From: Halotalea alkalilenta DSM 17697
Lineage (GTDB): Bacteria > Pseudomonadota > Gammaproteobacteria > Pseudomonadales > Halomonadaceae
Direction: 5' to 3'
Assembly (NCBI RefSeq): GCF_000621205.1
Contig: NZ_JHYY01000014.1
Location: 155,585-219,584, forward strand
DNA: 64,000 nucleotides
Shown here: positions 45,604 through 54,611 of the stretch, piece by piece
Layout of the letters: each line of letters begins with the position of its first letter
How positions within the stretch are numbered: position 1 is the first letter of the stretch
The notes under the pieces: model-generated
Told to the model about the DNA's origin: nothing
The model's database searches: none
Seen by the model: only the letters and a program-made list of their open reading frames with translations
Made by a program: the position numbers and the translations under genes

Positions 45604-46290
45604 ATGAGCGAGCGCTGGAGCCTGATCTTCGATTGCGACGGTACCTTGGTCGACAGCGAGCCGCTGCTGGCCAGAGAGCTGGCGGTGACCTTCACGAGCC
45701 TTGGGCTGCCTTTCGAGCCGCAGGACTACATGCTCGACTACCGCGGCGTGGCCTTTCCGTTCATCCTCGCCGACCTGGAGGCGCGCCACGGGCGCAAGGT
45801 CGATGACATGGAACGGCGCAAGGAGCTGGAACAGCAGATGCGCGCGAGCCTCGAGGAGCGGATGAAGCAGGAGCTCGAGCCCATCGACGGCGTCGCCGAG
45901 GCGCTCGAGGCGCTCAGCGCCCATCCGCGCTGCGTCGCCTCCAACGGACCGCTGCGCAAGATCAAGCTCTCCATGTCGCTGAGCGGCCTGGCGGCACAGT
46001 TCGGCGATCATCTCTATTCCGCCTACGAGGTCGGCATCTGGAAGCCGGATCCGGGGCTCTACCTCTACGCGGCCAAAGCGCTCGATACCCCGCCGGAGCG
46101 CTGCATCGTGATCGACGACGCAGCGGTCGGCCTCAAATCGGGCATCGACGCCGGCATGCAGGTGATCCACCTCAATCGCTTCAGCGAGCGCGAGCGTACC
46201 CCTGAGGGCGCCCATGAGATTCGAACGATGGCGCAGCTGCCATCGATGGTGGAGAAAATCATCGCCGAACGAAGTGCGGCGAGCGCTTAG
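45604..46290 (+). CDS. HAD family hydrolase (beta-phosphoglucomutase-like)
   Basis: The 228-residue protein has all four HAD motifs: DCDGTLVDSE near residue 10 (nucleophile Asp), CVASNGP (Ser/Thr), WKPDPGLYLYAAKAL (Lys) and CIVIDDAAVGLKSG (acidic pair). The helical cap between the first two motifs places it in subfamily IA, close to phosphoglucomutase-like and 6-phosphogluconate phosphatase YieH-type enzymes. It dephosphorylates a small phosphate ester; no neighbour pins down which. Start at 45604 has GGAG upstream. Confidence 0.87.
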   Translation: MSERWSLIFDCDGTLVDSEPLLARELAVTFTSLGLPFEPQDYMLDYRGVAFPFILADLEARHGRKVDDMERRKELEQQMRASLEERMKQELEPIDGVAEALEALSAHPRCVASNGPLRKIKLSMSLSGLAAQFGDHLYSAYEVGIWKPDPGLYLYAAKALDTPPERCIVIDDAAVGLKSGIDAGMQVIHLNRFSERERTPEGAHEIRTMAQLPSMVEKIIAERSAASA

Positions 46291-46456
46291 GGAACCCCGA
46301 GGGGCAGCGCGCGATCCAACCATGGTGTCGATGTACGACTGCCCGGCCGCGCGTTCGACCGACGCGCGGCGAGGCTATGGCGAGGGCTGCGTCGTCGGCG
46401 GCGGCGCGGCATTATCCAATGCATTTCGAGTCCAGCACATTTCGAGGTAGCAACCC

Positions 46457-47158
46457 ATGTCTTCAGCGGACGAGCAACGCCTGATCAACGGTCTCTTCGA
46501 CCGCCTCAAGCAGGCCGAACAGCAGACCGGCGAACGTGACGCCGAAGCCGCGCGGCTGATCCAGGAGCGCCTCGACGCCCAGCCGGCGGCGCCCTACTAC
46601 ATGGCGCAGACGATCATCATCCAGGAGTCCGCGCTCGAGCGCCTCAACGAGCGCGTCGAGGCGCTGGAGAAATCGCTCGAGCAAGCCAAGAGCGAACGCT
46701 CCAGCGGTGGCTTCCTCGCTGGCCTGTTCGGCGGCGCGGGCCCCCAGCGCAGCGCGGCACAGGCGGCGCCGAGCCAAAGAGCGCAGCGCGGCAGCGCACG
46801 GCCCCAGCCGGGCTGGGGCGCCAACAACGCTCAGCCGCAGCCCCAGGGCGGCGGCGGCAGGGGCTTCCTCTCCGGCGCACTGCAGACCGCGGCCGGGGTG
46901 GCCGGTGGCGTGGTGCTGGGCAATATGCTGATGAACATGTTCAGCGGCCACAGCGGCGAAGAGATCGTCAACGAAGGCGCCAGCAACCTCGATACCTCGG
47001 CGCAGGATGCAGGCTTCGACCAGGATGCCGATCAAGGCTACGACGACGGCATGCAGAGCGCGGGCTTAGACGACCAGGGTGTCGACGACGGCATGCAGGA
47101 CGCAGGCTACGACGATGGCGGCGGCTTCGACGACTTCAACGACGACGAATTCATCTGA
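46457..47158 (+). CDS. DUF2076 domain protein
   Basis: The 233-residue protein begins MSSADEQRLINGLFDRLKQAEQQTGERDAEAARLI and has a coiled-coil stretch (LERLNERVEALEKSLEQAKSE), a Gly-Pro-Gln-rich middle, a short hydrophobic patch GFLSGALQTAAGVAGGVVLGNMLMNMF, and a very acidic repetitive tail (DDGMQSAGLDDQGVDDGMQDAGYDDGGG). This is the DUF2076/COG3416 layout of proteobacterial proteins of unknown function, possibly membrane- or envelope-associated. The tail contains two copies of a DDGMQ-A-G unit. Confidence 0.82.
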   Translation: MSSADEQRLINGLFDRLKQAEQQTGERDAEAARLIQERLDAQPAAPYYMAQTIIIQESALERLNERVEALEKSLEQAKSERSSGGFLAGLFGGAGPQRSAAQAAPSQRAQRGSARPQPGWGANNAQPQPQGGGGRGFLSGALQTAAGVAGGVVLGNMLMNMFSGHSGEEIVNEGASNLDTSAQDAGFDQDADQGYDDGMQSAGLDDQGVDDGMQDAGYDDGGGFDDFNDDEFI

Positions 47159-47238
47159 TCATCGCCTCGGACCACTGCCCTGGTCGCTCGCGGGGCGGCT
47201 CATCGCCGCCCCGCCCAATGGACGCCCGGCCAGCGACG

Positions 47239-48960
47239 CTATGCGCGCTTCCCTTCCATCGGCGGACGCTCTTCTGCCTGCGCCACGGGGGCTTCTGCCG
47301 CTTTTGACCGGGGCGCGGAGCGATAGCTCACGCCGTGGCGGACTCTCGGCGGGGCCTCTCCCGCATGCAGGGTCATCACCGCATCGATGATCACCTTGTC
47401 GCTGATCGTCATCCGATCGAGCATCCTCAAGTGCTGCAGCCAGTTGCGCACCAGGAACACCTCCTGCCAAAGCTCATGCTCCTCGATGTCGCGATAGAGC
47501 GACCAGCGCTCCGCGCCGTTGCGCATCCTGAGCTTGCGCAGCGCCCGGGCGGCGCGCACGAAATCCCGCGTGCGCTCGGTAGGGATGCGATACTCGATCG
47601 ATACCTGCACCGACCCCCGCTGAGGATCGAAGTTGAAGCTGGGGCCCGCCATTCTCGGCAGTGGCACCTGCACGGTCCCCTGAGGGTCGAGCTCAGGCAG
47701 GCGAGAAGGCAGGAAGACCGCCGCCGAGAGCAGCAGCAGGATGCCGGCGGCGAGCAGTGCGCCATGCACTCCCATCGTCTCGGCGAGGTGCCCCCAGAGA
47801 AACGAGCCCAATGCCAGACCGCTGTAGAGCGCGGTCTGGTAGAGCGCCAGTGCCCGAGCCTTGACCCAGTCCGGCACCAGCAGCTGCACCGAGGTGTTGT
47901 AGGTCGCAAGCGCCGCGATCCAACAGCTGCCGATCATGATCAGGGCGGGGAATAGCAGCCAGAGCGTGCTGGATACGCCGATCAGTACCAGCATCAGCGC
48001 AAGCGTCGCCGCTGCTGCGCTGATCAAGCGGCTGCTGCCGAGCAGCTGCCGCACCCGGCCTACCTGGGTGCTGCCGAAGATCGCGCCAAGCCCCAGCGCG
48101 CCGAGCATCAGTCCATAGAGCGAGGCACTGCCACGCGGATTCTGGTGGGCGACCAGCGGCAGCAACGCCCAGACCGAACTGGCCGAGAGACCGAAGGCGA
48201 ACGAGCGCGCCATCACCAGTCGTGTGACGCTCGAGTACTGGGTAAAGTGCAGCGCCGCGACCACGCCCTCGTAGAGCCGCTCGGGCGGCAGCCGCCGCTC
48301 GGGCAGCGCACGCCGCCAGCGCCAGATCGCCCAGATCAGGGTGACGTAGCAGAAGCAGTTGAACAAAAACACCCAGGCGGGACCGACCAGGCTGAGCAGC
48401 AAGCCCCCGAGCGCCGGTCCCAGCGCGCGGGCGACGTTGTAGTTGACGCTGTTGAGCAGCACGGCGCTGCCGACCATCCGCTTGGGCACCTGCTCGTTGA
48501 CCGCCGCCTGCCAGGCCGGGATGGTGATCGCCGCGCCCAGCGAGATCCAGAGGATCGACATGATCAGAAGGATCGGGTCTAGATAGCCGAGGAACGCGCA
48601 GGCGGTGACGAACACCCCGCCGCTGATCTCGAATCCCAGCCCCACCAACATGATCCGCCGACGGTCGTAGTTGTCGGCGACCACCCCGGAGACGATCGAA
48701 AGAATCACCAGCGGCAGGGAGGCGGCAACCTGTATCATCGCCACCATCAGCGGGCTTGCCTGCGCCGAGGTGACTACCCAGGCGGCGGCCACCGACTGGG
48801 CCCAGACACCGAGGTTGGCGAACAGATAAGCGATCCAGATCGCTCGGTAGGCAGGTACTCGAAGCGGCGCCAATGCACCCTCGTCGCGCTTGCTCTGCTC
48901 GGGTTCGGCCCGCTGGGATTCGAGAGGGAGATCGTTCTGGGGTGAAACGGGCTGCAACAT
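47239..48960 (-). CDS. MFS transporter (MFS_3/EntS-like) with C-terminal extra domain
   Basis: The first about 420 residues of this 573-residue protein form a 12-TM MFS transporter of the enterobactin-exporter-like group (LRVPAYRAIWIAYLFANLGVWAQSVAAAWV, SGVVADNYDRRRIMLVG, NSVNYNVARALGPALGGLLLSL). After the last TM segment, residues about 435-550 form a soluble domain (VQVSIEYRIPTERTRDFVRAARALRKLRMRNGAERWSLYRDIEEHELWQEVFLVRNWLQHL) that resembles a dimeric alpha-beta barrel (ABM-like). Similar fusions exist in the family; the role of the extension is unknown. Substrate unknown. Confidence 0.82.
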   Translation of the reverse strand: MLQPVSPQNDLPLESQRAEPEQSKRDEGALAPLRVPAYRAIWIAYLFANLGVWAQSVAAAWVVTSAQASPLMVAMIQVAASLPLVILSIVSGVVADNYDRRRIMLVGLGFEISGGVFVTACAFLGYLDPILLIMSILWISLGAAITIPAWQAAVNEQVPKRMVGSAVLLNSVNYNVARALGPALGGLLLSLVGPAWVFLFNCFCYVTLIWAIWRWRRALPERRLPPERLYEGVVAALHFTQYSSVTRLVMARSFAFGLSASSVWALLPLVAHQNPRGSASLYGLMLGALGLGAIFGSTQVGRVRQLLGSSRLISAAAATLALMLVLIGVSSTLWLLFPALIMIGSCWIAALATYNTSVQLLVPDWVKARALALYQTALYSGLALGSFLWGHLAETMGVHGALLAAGILLLLSAAVFLPSRLPELDPQGTVQVPLPRMAGPSFNFDPQRGSVQVSIEYRIPTERTRDFVRAARALRKLRMRNGAERWSLYRDIEEHELWQEVFLVRNWLQHLRMLDRMTISDKVIIDAVMTLHAGEAPPRVRHGVSYRSAPRSKAAEAPVAQAEERPPMEGKRA

Positions 48961-49179
48961 GAAGAGCCTCGGCGGAGAGCGGTTCGTTCATCTCGACGCC
49001 TGATGCGGCGCTCCCCCACTCTAGGCGCTCCGGGCGTCCCACGGCCAGCGCAATTCATGCATCGGCGACGCTCGCACCGCCAACCGATAGTACGCTGGCA
49101 GCCAGCTCGCACTTGAGCCTCAAGCGCGAACCACCTACCGTTGCAGCTGTTACAACCATCATCCTCGAAGGACTCTCAA

Positions 49180-49944
49180 GTGAGCCCCCATCTATTTCGC
49201 ACCGTCCCACTGCTATTCGGCGCCGCCTTCGCGGCGGCCAGCGCTCCGGCACTGGCCGACATCGCCGACTTCGACGTGCTCGACGATCCGGCCTCCGCCG
49301 AGCAGCCCTTCATCGGCAAGGTGGAGCTGGGCTATACCGGACACACCGGCAATAGCGACGCCTCCAGCCTCAACGCCGCCACCACCATGACCTGGTTCAG
49401 CGAACCCTGGTCCTACAGCCTCTGGGCCTCGGCCAACAGCGCCTCCTCCGGTGACGAAACCACCGCGGAGCGCTACGCGCTGGGCGGCCGCAGTCGCTAC
49501 AACCTATCGTCGCAGAACTACTTGTTCAGCCAGCTGAGCTGGCAGAGCAACCGCTTCGCCGGCTACCAGAACCGCTACACCCTGGCTGGCGGCTACGGCC
49601 GGCAAGTGCTCATCGGCCCGCCGCACTCTTTCTCCTATGAATTCGGCCCGGGGGTTCGCCACGACGATCTCGAGGAGGATGGCACCGAAACCCGGATGAT
49701 CGGCTATGGTGCGATCAACTACGGCTATCAGTTCTCCGATACCGCGCGCTTCACCCAGGGCGTGGCGACCGAGATAGCCGGCAACAACACCACTACCACC
49801 GCTGAATCGGCACTCAGCGTCTCGATCAACAGCAACTTCACCCTGCGCGTCGCCTACAGCGTCGAGCACAACGATTCCCCCCCCGAGGGCACCGACCACA
49901 AGACCGATACCACCACCACGGTCTCGCTGGTCTACGGCCTTTGA
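49180..49944 (+). CDS. DUF481 outer-membrane protein (YdiY-like)
   Basis: The 254-residue protein has a signal peptide (LFGAAFAAASAPALA) and a beta-barrel-type sequence rich in alternating aromatic/polar residues: VELGYTGHTGNSDASSLNAATTMTWF, QLSWQSNRFAGYQNRYTLAGGYGRQVL, ending in a C-terminal VSLVYGL strand. DUF481 proteins are putative outer-membrane salt-induced barrels. GTG 49180 is chosen because AAGGA is 7 bp upstream and the signal peptide follows directly; the ORF upstream of it is not supported. Confidence 0.82.
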   Translation: MSPHLFRTVPLLFGAAFAAASAPALADIADFDVLDDPASAEQPFIGKVELGYTGHTGNSDASSLNAATTMTWFSEPWSYSLWASANSASSGDETTAERYALGGRSRYNLSSQNYLFSQLSWQSNRFAGYQNRYTLAGGYGRQVLIGPPHSFSYEFGPGVRHDDLEEDGTETRMIGYGAINYGYQFSDTARFTQGVATEIAGNNTTTTAESALSVSINSNFTLRVAYSVEHNDSPPEGTDHKTDTTTTVSLVYGL

Positions 49945-49956
49945 ACCCGCCGGTGT

Positions 49957-49995
49957 GAAGCTGAAACGGCGGCCACTGGCCGCCGTTTCAGCTTC
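49957..49995. terminator. Perfect 18-bp hairpin between convergent genes
   Basis: Arms GAAGCTGAAACGGCGGCC (49957-49974) and its exact complement (49978-49995) flank a 3-nt loop. The hairpin sits between the DUF481 gene and the convergent NmrA-like gene, so it can end transcription from both sides. No T-run adjoins either side. Confidence 0.65.
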
Positions 49996-50019
49996 GAGAA
50001 GGGAAAAGCGCAGGAACGG

Positions 50020-50631
50020 CTAGTAGCCGACGGTGAAGCGCCGCTGCGAATGCGCCGGCCGTTCGAGCTCATCGACCAGGGCGACGGCGAGATCTTCATA
50101 GCTGATCCAACTGCGCCCGTGCTCATCGACCAGCAGATGGTCTTCCCCTAGCCGGAAGTGCTCGGTCCGCTCGCCGATCACCAGCTCCGCCGAGGGCGAA
50201 AGGAAGGTCCAATCGAGCCCGCTGGTCTGCTGCAGCCGGGCGAGGAAGCGCGCGCCGCCCTGCGCCTCGTCACGATAGGCAGCGGGGAAGTCCGGGGCGT
50301 CCAGCAATCGCCTGCCCTGCCCGTCGAGCAGCGTCGCCGCCCCACCCACCAGCAAGAGTCGCGGCACCTCGGCACGCTCGACAGCGGCGATCACCGCGTC
50401 GGGATCCACCGAGGAGAAACGCGCCGCATGGATCACCGCATCGTGACCCGTGAGCAGCGCCGCGAGCCCTTCGGCATCGTTGGCGTCGCCGCGTACCAGG
50501 GTGAGCCACTGATGCGATAGCGACGACTGGGGAGAGCGTGCTATCCCGGTAACCTGGTGCCCTCTGGCGAGGAGCTCGGCGGCGAGCCTCGATCCCGCGT
50601 TACCGCTGATACCGATCACTGCGACTTTCAT
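50020..50631 (-). CDS. NAD(P)-binding oxidoreductase, NmrA/YwnB-like
   Basis: The 203-residue Rossmann protein begins VAVIGISGNAGSRLAAELLARGHQVTGIARSP and has HDAVIHAARF, PRLLLVGGAATLLDG and a C-terminal FLSPSAELVIGERTEHFRLG. It matches atypical SDR proteins of the YwnB/NAD(P)H-binding group that lack the YxxxK pair. Such proteins act as redox sensors or reductases with unknown substrates. The gene stands alone; 252 bp upstream are without recognised features. Confidence 0.82.
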   Translation of the reverse strand: MKVAVIGISGNAGSRLAAELLARGHQVTGIARSPQSSLSHQWLTLVRGDANDAEGLAALLTGHDAVIHAARFSSVDPDAVIAAVERAEVPRLLLVGGAATLLDGQGRRLLDAPDFPAAYRDEAQGGARFLARLQQTSGLDWTFLSPSAELVIGERTEHFRLGEDHLLVDEHGRSWISYEDLAVALVDELERPAHSQRRFTVGY

Positions 50632-50883
50632 GGCGTTGCTCCCTTCGAGAATACTCGATCGTCGAACCGATCAACGGGTGGCGACACGCCCTGGCCGCTG
50701 GCCACGCACGAAGATGCGGCTGAAGTCCAGGCCGATGCCGCCAGGATGAGAACCTGTCCTCATCCTAGCCTCGAAGAGAGCGAGGAACAGCCGCGTAACG
50801 GTGGCGGCATCGTTGCATGGATCGAGCGAATCACTCGAATCGATGCGTCCTGCGCATCGGCAGGCCGGAGCGATCGTAAGTGC

Positions 50884-51354
50884 TCACCCCCGCGAGGTGA
50901 GCACCGGCACCGGCGAATGACGCACCACCCGTTCAGCGGTCGACCCCGCGAGGGCGCGCAGCACGCCACTGCGGCCATGGGTCCCCATCACGATCATATC
51001 GGCACCGATCCGCTCTGCCTCGGCGATGATCGCTTCGAACGGCACCCTGGCCTCCACGACCTTGCGCTCGATCTCGAGCGGCTCACCGAACGCGGGATCT
51101 TCGAAGTAGCGTTCGACGAATCGCCCCAGCTCGTGCTCCGCCTGGGTGCGCAGCTCTTCATCGAGGCGGCGCTGGTCGACTCCGGCGGCGATCATCGGCG
51201 TCTGCCAATAGACCGAGGTCTCGAGCAAAGTGAGCACGTGCACGACATGGAGCTTGGCGCCAGTGAGGCGGGCAAGCGTGTTGGCGATTTCGGTGGCATG
51301 GGCCGCACCGGTGGAGAAATCGGTCGCGAACAGCAGGGTGTCGAGCTTTTTCAT
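50884..51354 (-). CDS. Universal stress protein (UspA family)
   Basis: The 156-residue protein has the family start KKLDTLLFATDFSTGAAHATEIANTLARLTGAKLHVVHVL and the ATP-binding C terminus GADMIVMGTHGRSGVLRALAGSTAERVVRHSPVPVL (the GTHGRSG motif is the G-2xG-9xG type). It would bind ATP and act in stress resistance. Start at 51354 is chosen as the Met preceding the conserved strand; the frame extends upstream by 14 codons. Confidence 0.9.
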   Translation of the reverse strand: MKKLDTLLFATDFSTGAAHATEIANTLARLTGAKLHVVHVLTLLETSVYWQTPMIAAGVDQRRLDEELRTQAEHELGRFVERYFEDPAFGEPLEIERKVVEARVPFEAIIAEAERIGADMIVMGTHGRSGVLRALAGSTAERVVRHSPVPVLTSRG

Positions 51355-51459
51355 CGTCGCCTCCCAACAGGGGTGGAGCGGGTGACACCGCGTCACCCTT
51401 CTGGCTTATCGATAGCACGCATCTCCCTTCGCTACGAGTGGACTTAACGCCGCACGACT

Positions 51460-52869
51460 TTAGTCCAAGCCTACGCCTTCCCTGATCAATTCATCACGCA
51501 CCCGGTCAACCGCGCGCCCCGCCCGCTCGACCAGGTCGTCGACTTCCTCCGTGGTGATGACCAAAGGAGGAGCGAACCCCAGGATGTCACCATGCGGCAT
51601 CGCTCGGGCGATCAATCCCTGCTCGAGCGCTGCGGCGCTGACCTGTGCGCCGATCTTGAGCGCGGGCTCGAACTGCCTGCGCTCGCGCGGCCGAGGCGAG
51701 AACTCGAGCGCGGCCAAAAGGCCTGCGCCACGCACGTCACCGACCAGCGGATGCCCTTCGAAGCGCTCGGCCAGCCGGGCCTGGAGATGGGCACCGACCC
51801 GAGCGGCGTTGGCGGTCAGCCCCTCGCGCCGGATGATCTCCAGATTCGCCAGCGCGGCGGCGGCGCCGAGCGGGTGCCCCGAATAGGTGTAGCCGTGGCC
51901 GATCGGGCCGAACTCACCCGTGCCCTGCTCCAGCACCCTCCAGACCCGCTCGCCGACCATCACCCCGGAAAGCGGCAGATAGGCGCTGGTGAGCCCTTTG
52001 GCGACGGTGATCAGGTCAGGTTTCATCGTGTAGTACTGGGAGCCGAAGTCGACACCGAGCCGACCGAAGCCACACACCACTTCGTCCGCGATCAAGAGCA
52101 CCTGGTAGCGGTCCAGCACCGCGCGGATCTCCTTCCAATAGCCCTGCGGCGGCGGCACGATGCCGCCGGTGCCGAGCACCGGCTCGGCGATGAAGGCCCC
52201 GACCGTGTCCGGCCCTTCGCGCAGGATCAGGGCTTCCAAGCTCTCGGCGCACTGGCGCGAGAACTCCCGCTCGCTTTGCTCGGTGCGGTCGCGGCGATAG
52301 TAGTAAGGTGCGTCGGTGTGGAAAACGCCCGCGATCGGCAGGTCGAAGTGGTCATGGAAGCTCGGCAGGCCGGTCAGCGAACCGGCGGCGATGGTCGAGC
52401 CGTGGTAGCCGCGCGTGCGCGAGATGATCTTCTTCTTGTCGGTACCGAGCACGTTGGCGTGGTAGCGCACCAGCTTGATCTGGGTCTCGTTGGCATCGCT
52501 GCCGGAGAGCCCGTAATAGATCTTCGACATCCCCTGCCCGGCGATCCCGAGGACCTTCTCGGAGAGCTCGACCAGCGGCTCGTTGGTGTGGCCGGCGTAG
52601 GTATGGTAGTAGGCGAGCTTTCGCCCCTGGGCGGCGATCGCCTCGATGATCTCCTCACGCCCATAGCCTACGTTGACGCAGTAGAGCCCGGCGAAGCCAT
52701 CGATCAGCTCATGGCCGTCGCGATCGCGCAGGCGAATGCCACGACCGCCGCTGATCACCCGCCCGGGCACCCTGCCCTGGGCATAGTCGCGCAGATGGGT
52801 GGAGGCATGGAAGACCAAGGCGCGGTCGCGCTCGAGCAACGATTGGGTCGAGACGTTCTCTCTCATCAC
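51460..52869 (-). CDS. Class III aminotransferase (GABA/putrescine type)
   Basis: This 469-residue PLP enzyme has family blocks GRGIRLRDRDGHELIDGFAGLYCVNVGYG, YYGLSGSDANETQIKL, SRTRGYHGSTIAAGSLTGL, LLIADEVVCGFGRLG (PLP-binding Asp) and VAKGLTSAYLPLSG with the Schiff-base lysine. It resembles SpuC/GabT-type enzymes that transaminate GABA or polyamines with pyruvate. Its 4-bp overlap with a succinate-semialdehyde dehydrogenase gene and a following GabP-like permease strongly suggest a GABA catabolic role. It is listed without gabT because the substrate subgroup cannot be set by eye. Confidence 0.87.
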   Translation of the reverse strand: MMRENVSTQSLLERDRALVFHASTHLRDYAQGRVPGRVISGGRGIRLRDRDGHELIDGFAGLYCVNVGYGREEIIEAIAAQGRKLAYYHTYAGHTNEPLVELSEKVLGIAGQGMSKIYYGLSGSDANETQIKLVRYHANVLGTDKKKIISRTRGYHGSTIAAGSLTGLPSFHDHFDLPIAGVFHTDAPYYYRRDRTEQSEREFSRQCAESLEALILREGPDTVGAFIAEPVLGTGGIVPPPQGYWKEIRAVLDRYQVLLIADEVVCGFGRLGVDFGSQYYTMKPDLITVAKGLTSAYLPLSGVMVGERVWRVLEQGTGEFGPIGHGYTYSGHPLGAAAALANLEIIRREGLTANAARVGAHLQARLAERFEGHPLVGDVRGAGLLAALEFSPRPRERRQFEPALKIGAQVSAAALEQGLIARAMPHGDILGFAPPLVITTEEVDDLVERAGRAVDRVRDELIREGVGLD

Positions 52870-54377
52870 AGCTCTCCGGTCGAATCACGATTCGCGGCGG
52901 ATCTGCCCTCGCCGGGCGGATCGCTGATGCAGACGTACTTGGTCGCCAGGTACTCCTCGAGCCCGGCGCGGCCGCCCTCGCGGCCGAGTCCGGACTGCTT
53001 GACGCCGCCGAACGGCACCGGGGGTCCGGTCATCTTCACCGAGTTGACGCTGACCATGCCGAAGCGCAGCCCGCGCACCAGCCGCCGTACACGCGCGAGG
53101 TCACGGCCATAGACGTAGGCGGCGAGGCCATATTCGGTGTCGTTGGCGTCGCGCAGGAGCGTCTCCTCGTCATCGTAGGCGCACACCGCCGCGACCGGGT
53201 CGAAGCTCTCCTCACGGAACACCCTCATCGCCGGGGTGACGTCGGCGAGCAGCGCGGGGACGAAGAAGTTGGGCCCCGGCGCGCGGGTCTGGTCGCCGCC
53301 ATAGAGCCGCGCACCGCGCGTCACCGCGTCCTCGACCAGCGCCTCGGCCTGCTCGACCGCGCGGCGATGGATCAACGGACCGAGCTCGACTCGATCGAAG
53401 CCATTACCCAGCTCGAGTTTCAGCATCCGCTCGACGAAACGCTCGATGAACGGCTCGTAGATCGAGCGGTGGACGAAGATCCGGTTGGCCGCCAGGCAGT
53501 CCTGCCCGGAGGTCTGGAACTTGGCCTCGACCGCCGCCTCGGCGGCGAGCTCCGGATCGATGTCGGCACAGACGATGAACGGCGCGTTGCCGCCGAGCTC
53601 CAGCGATACCCGCTTGACGCTGTCGGCGCACTGCGCGAGCAGCAGACGCCCCACCCGAGTCGAGCCGGTGAACGACAGCGCCATCACCCGAGGGTCGCTG
53701 CACAGCCGCCCAGCCACCATCGGGGCATCGCCGGTGACCACGTTGAACGTACCGGAGGGCAGTTCGGCGCGCTCCGCAAGCTCGGCCAGGGCGAGGGCGA
53801 TGAAAGGCGTCTCGTTGGCGGGCTTGACCACTACGGTGCAGCCGGCGGCCAGCGCGGCCGCGGCCTTGCGGGTGATCATCGCCAACGGAAAGTTCCACGG
53901 CGTGATCAGGGCGGCGACGCCGACCGGCTCCTTGACCGTCGCGAGCGAGGCGCCGTGGATGTGACTCGGGATCGTCTCGCCGTAGGCACGCCGGCCCTCC
54001 TCGGCGAACCACTTGACGAAGCTCGCGGCGTAGTCGACCTCGCCCCGGGCATCGTTCAACGGCTTGCCCTGCTCCAGGGTGATCAACCGGGCGAGGTCCT
54101 CACGGTGCTCGAGGATCAAGCGGTGCCAGCGCTCGAGCAGCGCGGTACGCCGGTCGATGCCGAGCTCGCGCCAGGTAGCGAATGCGCGATCGGCGGCGGC
54201 GATCGCCGCGTCCACTTGCGATGCCGAGAGCATCGGCACGTGCCCCAGCACCTCGAGCGTCGCGGGGTCGGTAACCGCCAGATCGCGCTGGGCGCCCTCG
54301 CCATGGACCCATTTGCCATCCAGGTAGGCGAGCTGGCGAAACAGACAAGGGTCGAGGAGTCCGGGAACGGCAGGCAT
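52866..54377 (-). CDS. gabD: Succinate-semialdehyde dehydrogenase
   Basis: The 503-residue aldehyde dehydrogenase has ITPWNFPLAMITRKAAAALAAGCTVVVKPANETP, FTGSTRVGRLLL, the catalytic Glu in LELGGNAPFIV and Cys in TSGQDCLAANR, and the C-terminal PFGGVKQSGLGREGG. These match GabD-type enzymes that oxidise succinate semialdehyde to succinate. ATG 54377 (MPAVPGLLD) follows a GGAGA site; the frame extends upstream by 52 codons without support. It overlaps the aminotransferase gene by 4 bp. Confidence 0.88.
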   Translation of the reverse strand: MPAVPGLLDPCLFRQLAYLDGKWVHGEGAQRDLAVTDPATLEVLGHVPMLSASQVDAAIAAADRAFATWRELGIDRRTALLERWHRLILEHREDLARLITLEQGKPLNDARGEVDYAASFVKWFAEEGRRAYGETIPSHIHGASLATVKEPVGVAALITPWNFPLAMITRKAAAALAAGCTVVVKPANETPFIALALAELAERAELPSGTFNVVTGDAPMVAGRLCSDPRVMALSFTGSTRVGRLLLAQCADSVKRVSLELGGNAPFIVCADIDPELAAEAAVEAKFQTSGQDCLAANRIFVHRSIYEPFIERFVERMLKLELGNGFDRVELGPLIHRRAVEQAEALVEDAVTRGARLYGGDQTRAPGPNFFVPALLADVTPAMRVFREESFDPVAAVCAYDDEETLLRDANDTEYGLAAYVYGRDLARVRRLVRGLRFGMVSVNSVKMTGPPVPFGGVKQSGLGREGGRAGLEEYLATKYVCISDPPGEGRSAANRDSTGEL

Positions 54378-54538
54378 GGCGACATCTCCGCTGGCCCGCG
54401 GCTGGGCGCGGACGGTGATCGATGTCTCAAGGCTACTCGCCAAGTCCCGACGAGGTTTTCCGAAACCCGGCCATCCTGGTTGGCGTTTTTTTCGTCCTGC
54501 CTGGGGAGGGATGGGATTTTTTCTGCCCTGCACGGGCC

Positions 54539-54611
54539 CCTGCGTCTGGAATCAGCGCCAGACGCAGGAACCGGGCCGGTCGAGAACCGCTTCGCTCAGC
54601 GGTTCTCGACC
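54539..54611. terminator. Two adjacent hairpins between gabP end and gabD start
   Basis: Perfect 11-bp arms CCTGCGTCTGG/CCAGACGCAGG (54539-54568) are followed by perfect 13-bp arms GGTCGAGAACCGC/GCGGTTCTCGACC (54578-54611). The second overlaps the last codons of the gabP-like gene. They probably separate gabP from gabD transcription; T-runs on the useful strand are lacking. Confidence 0.45.

Noticed and set aside
51592..53112. A 506-codon + strand frame opposite the aminotransferase
   Set aside because: Shadow of the aminotransferase and gabD genes; no domain recognisable and amino acid use is the reverse-complement pattern of coding DNA.
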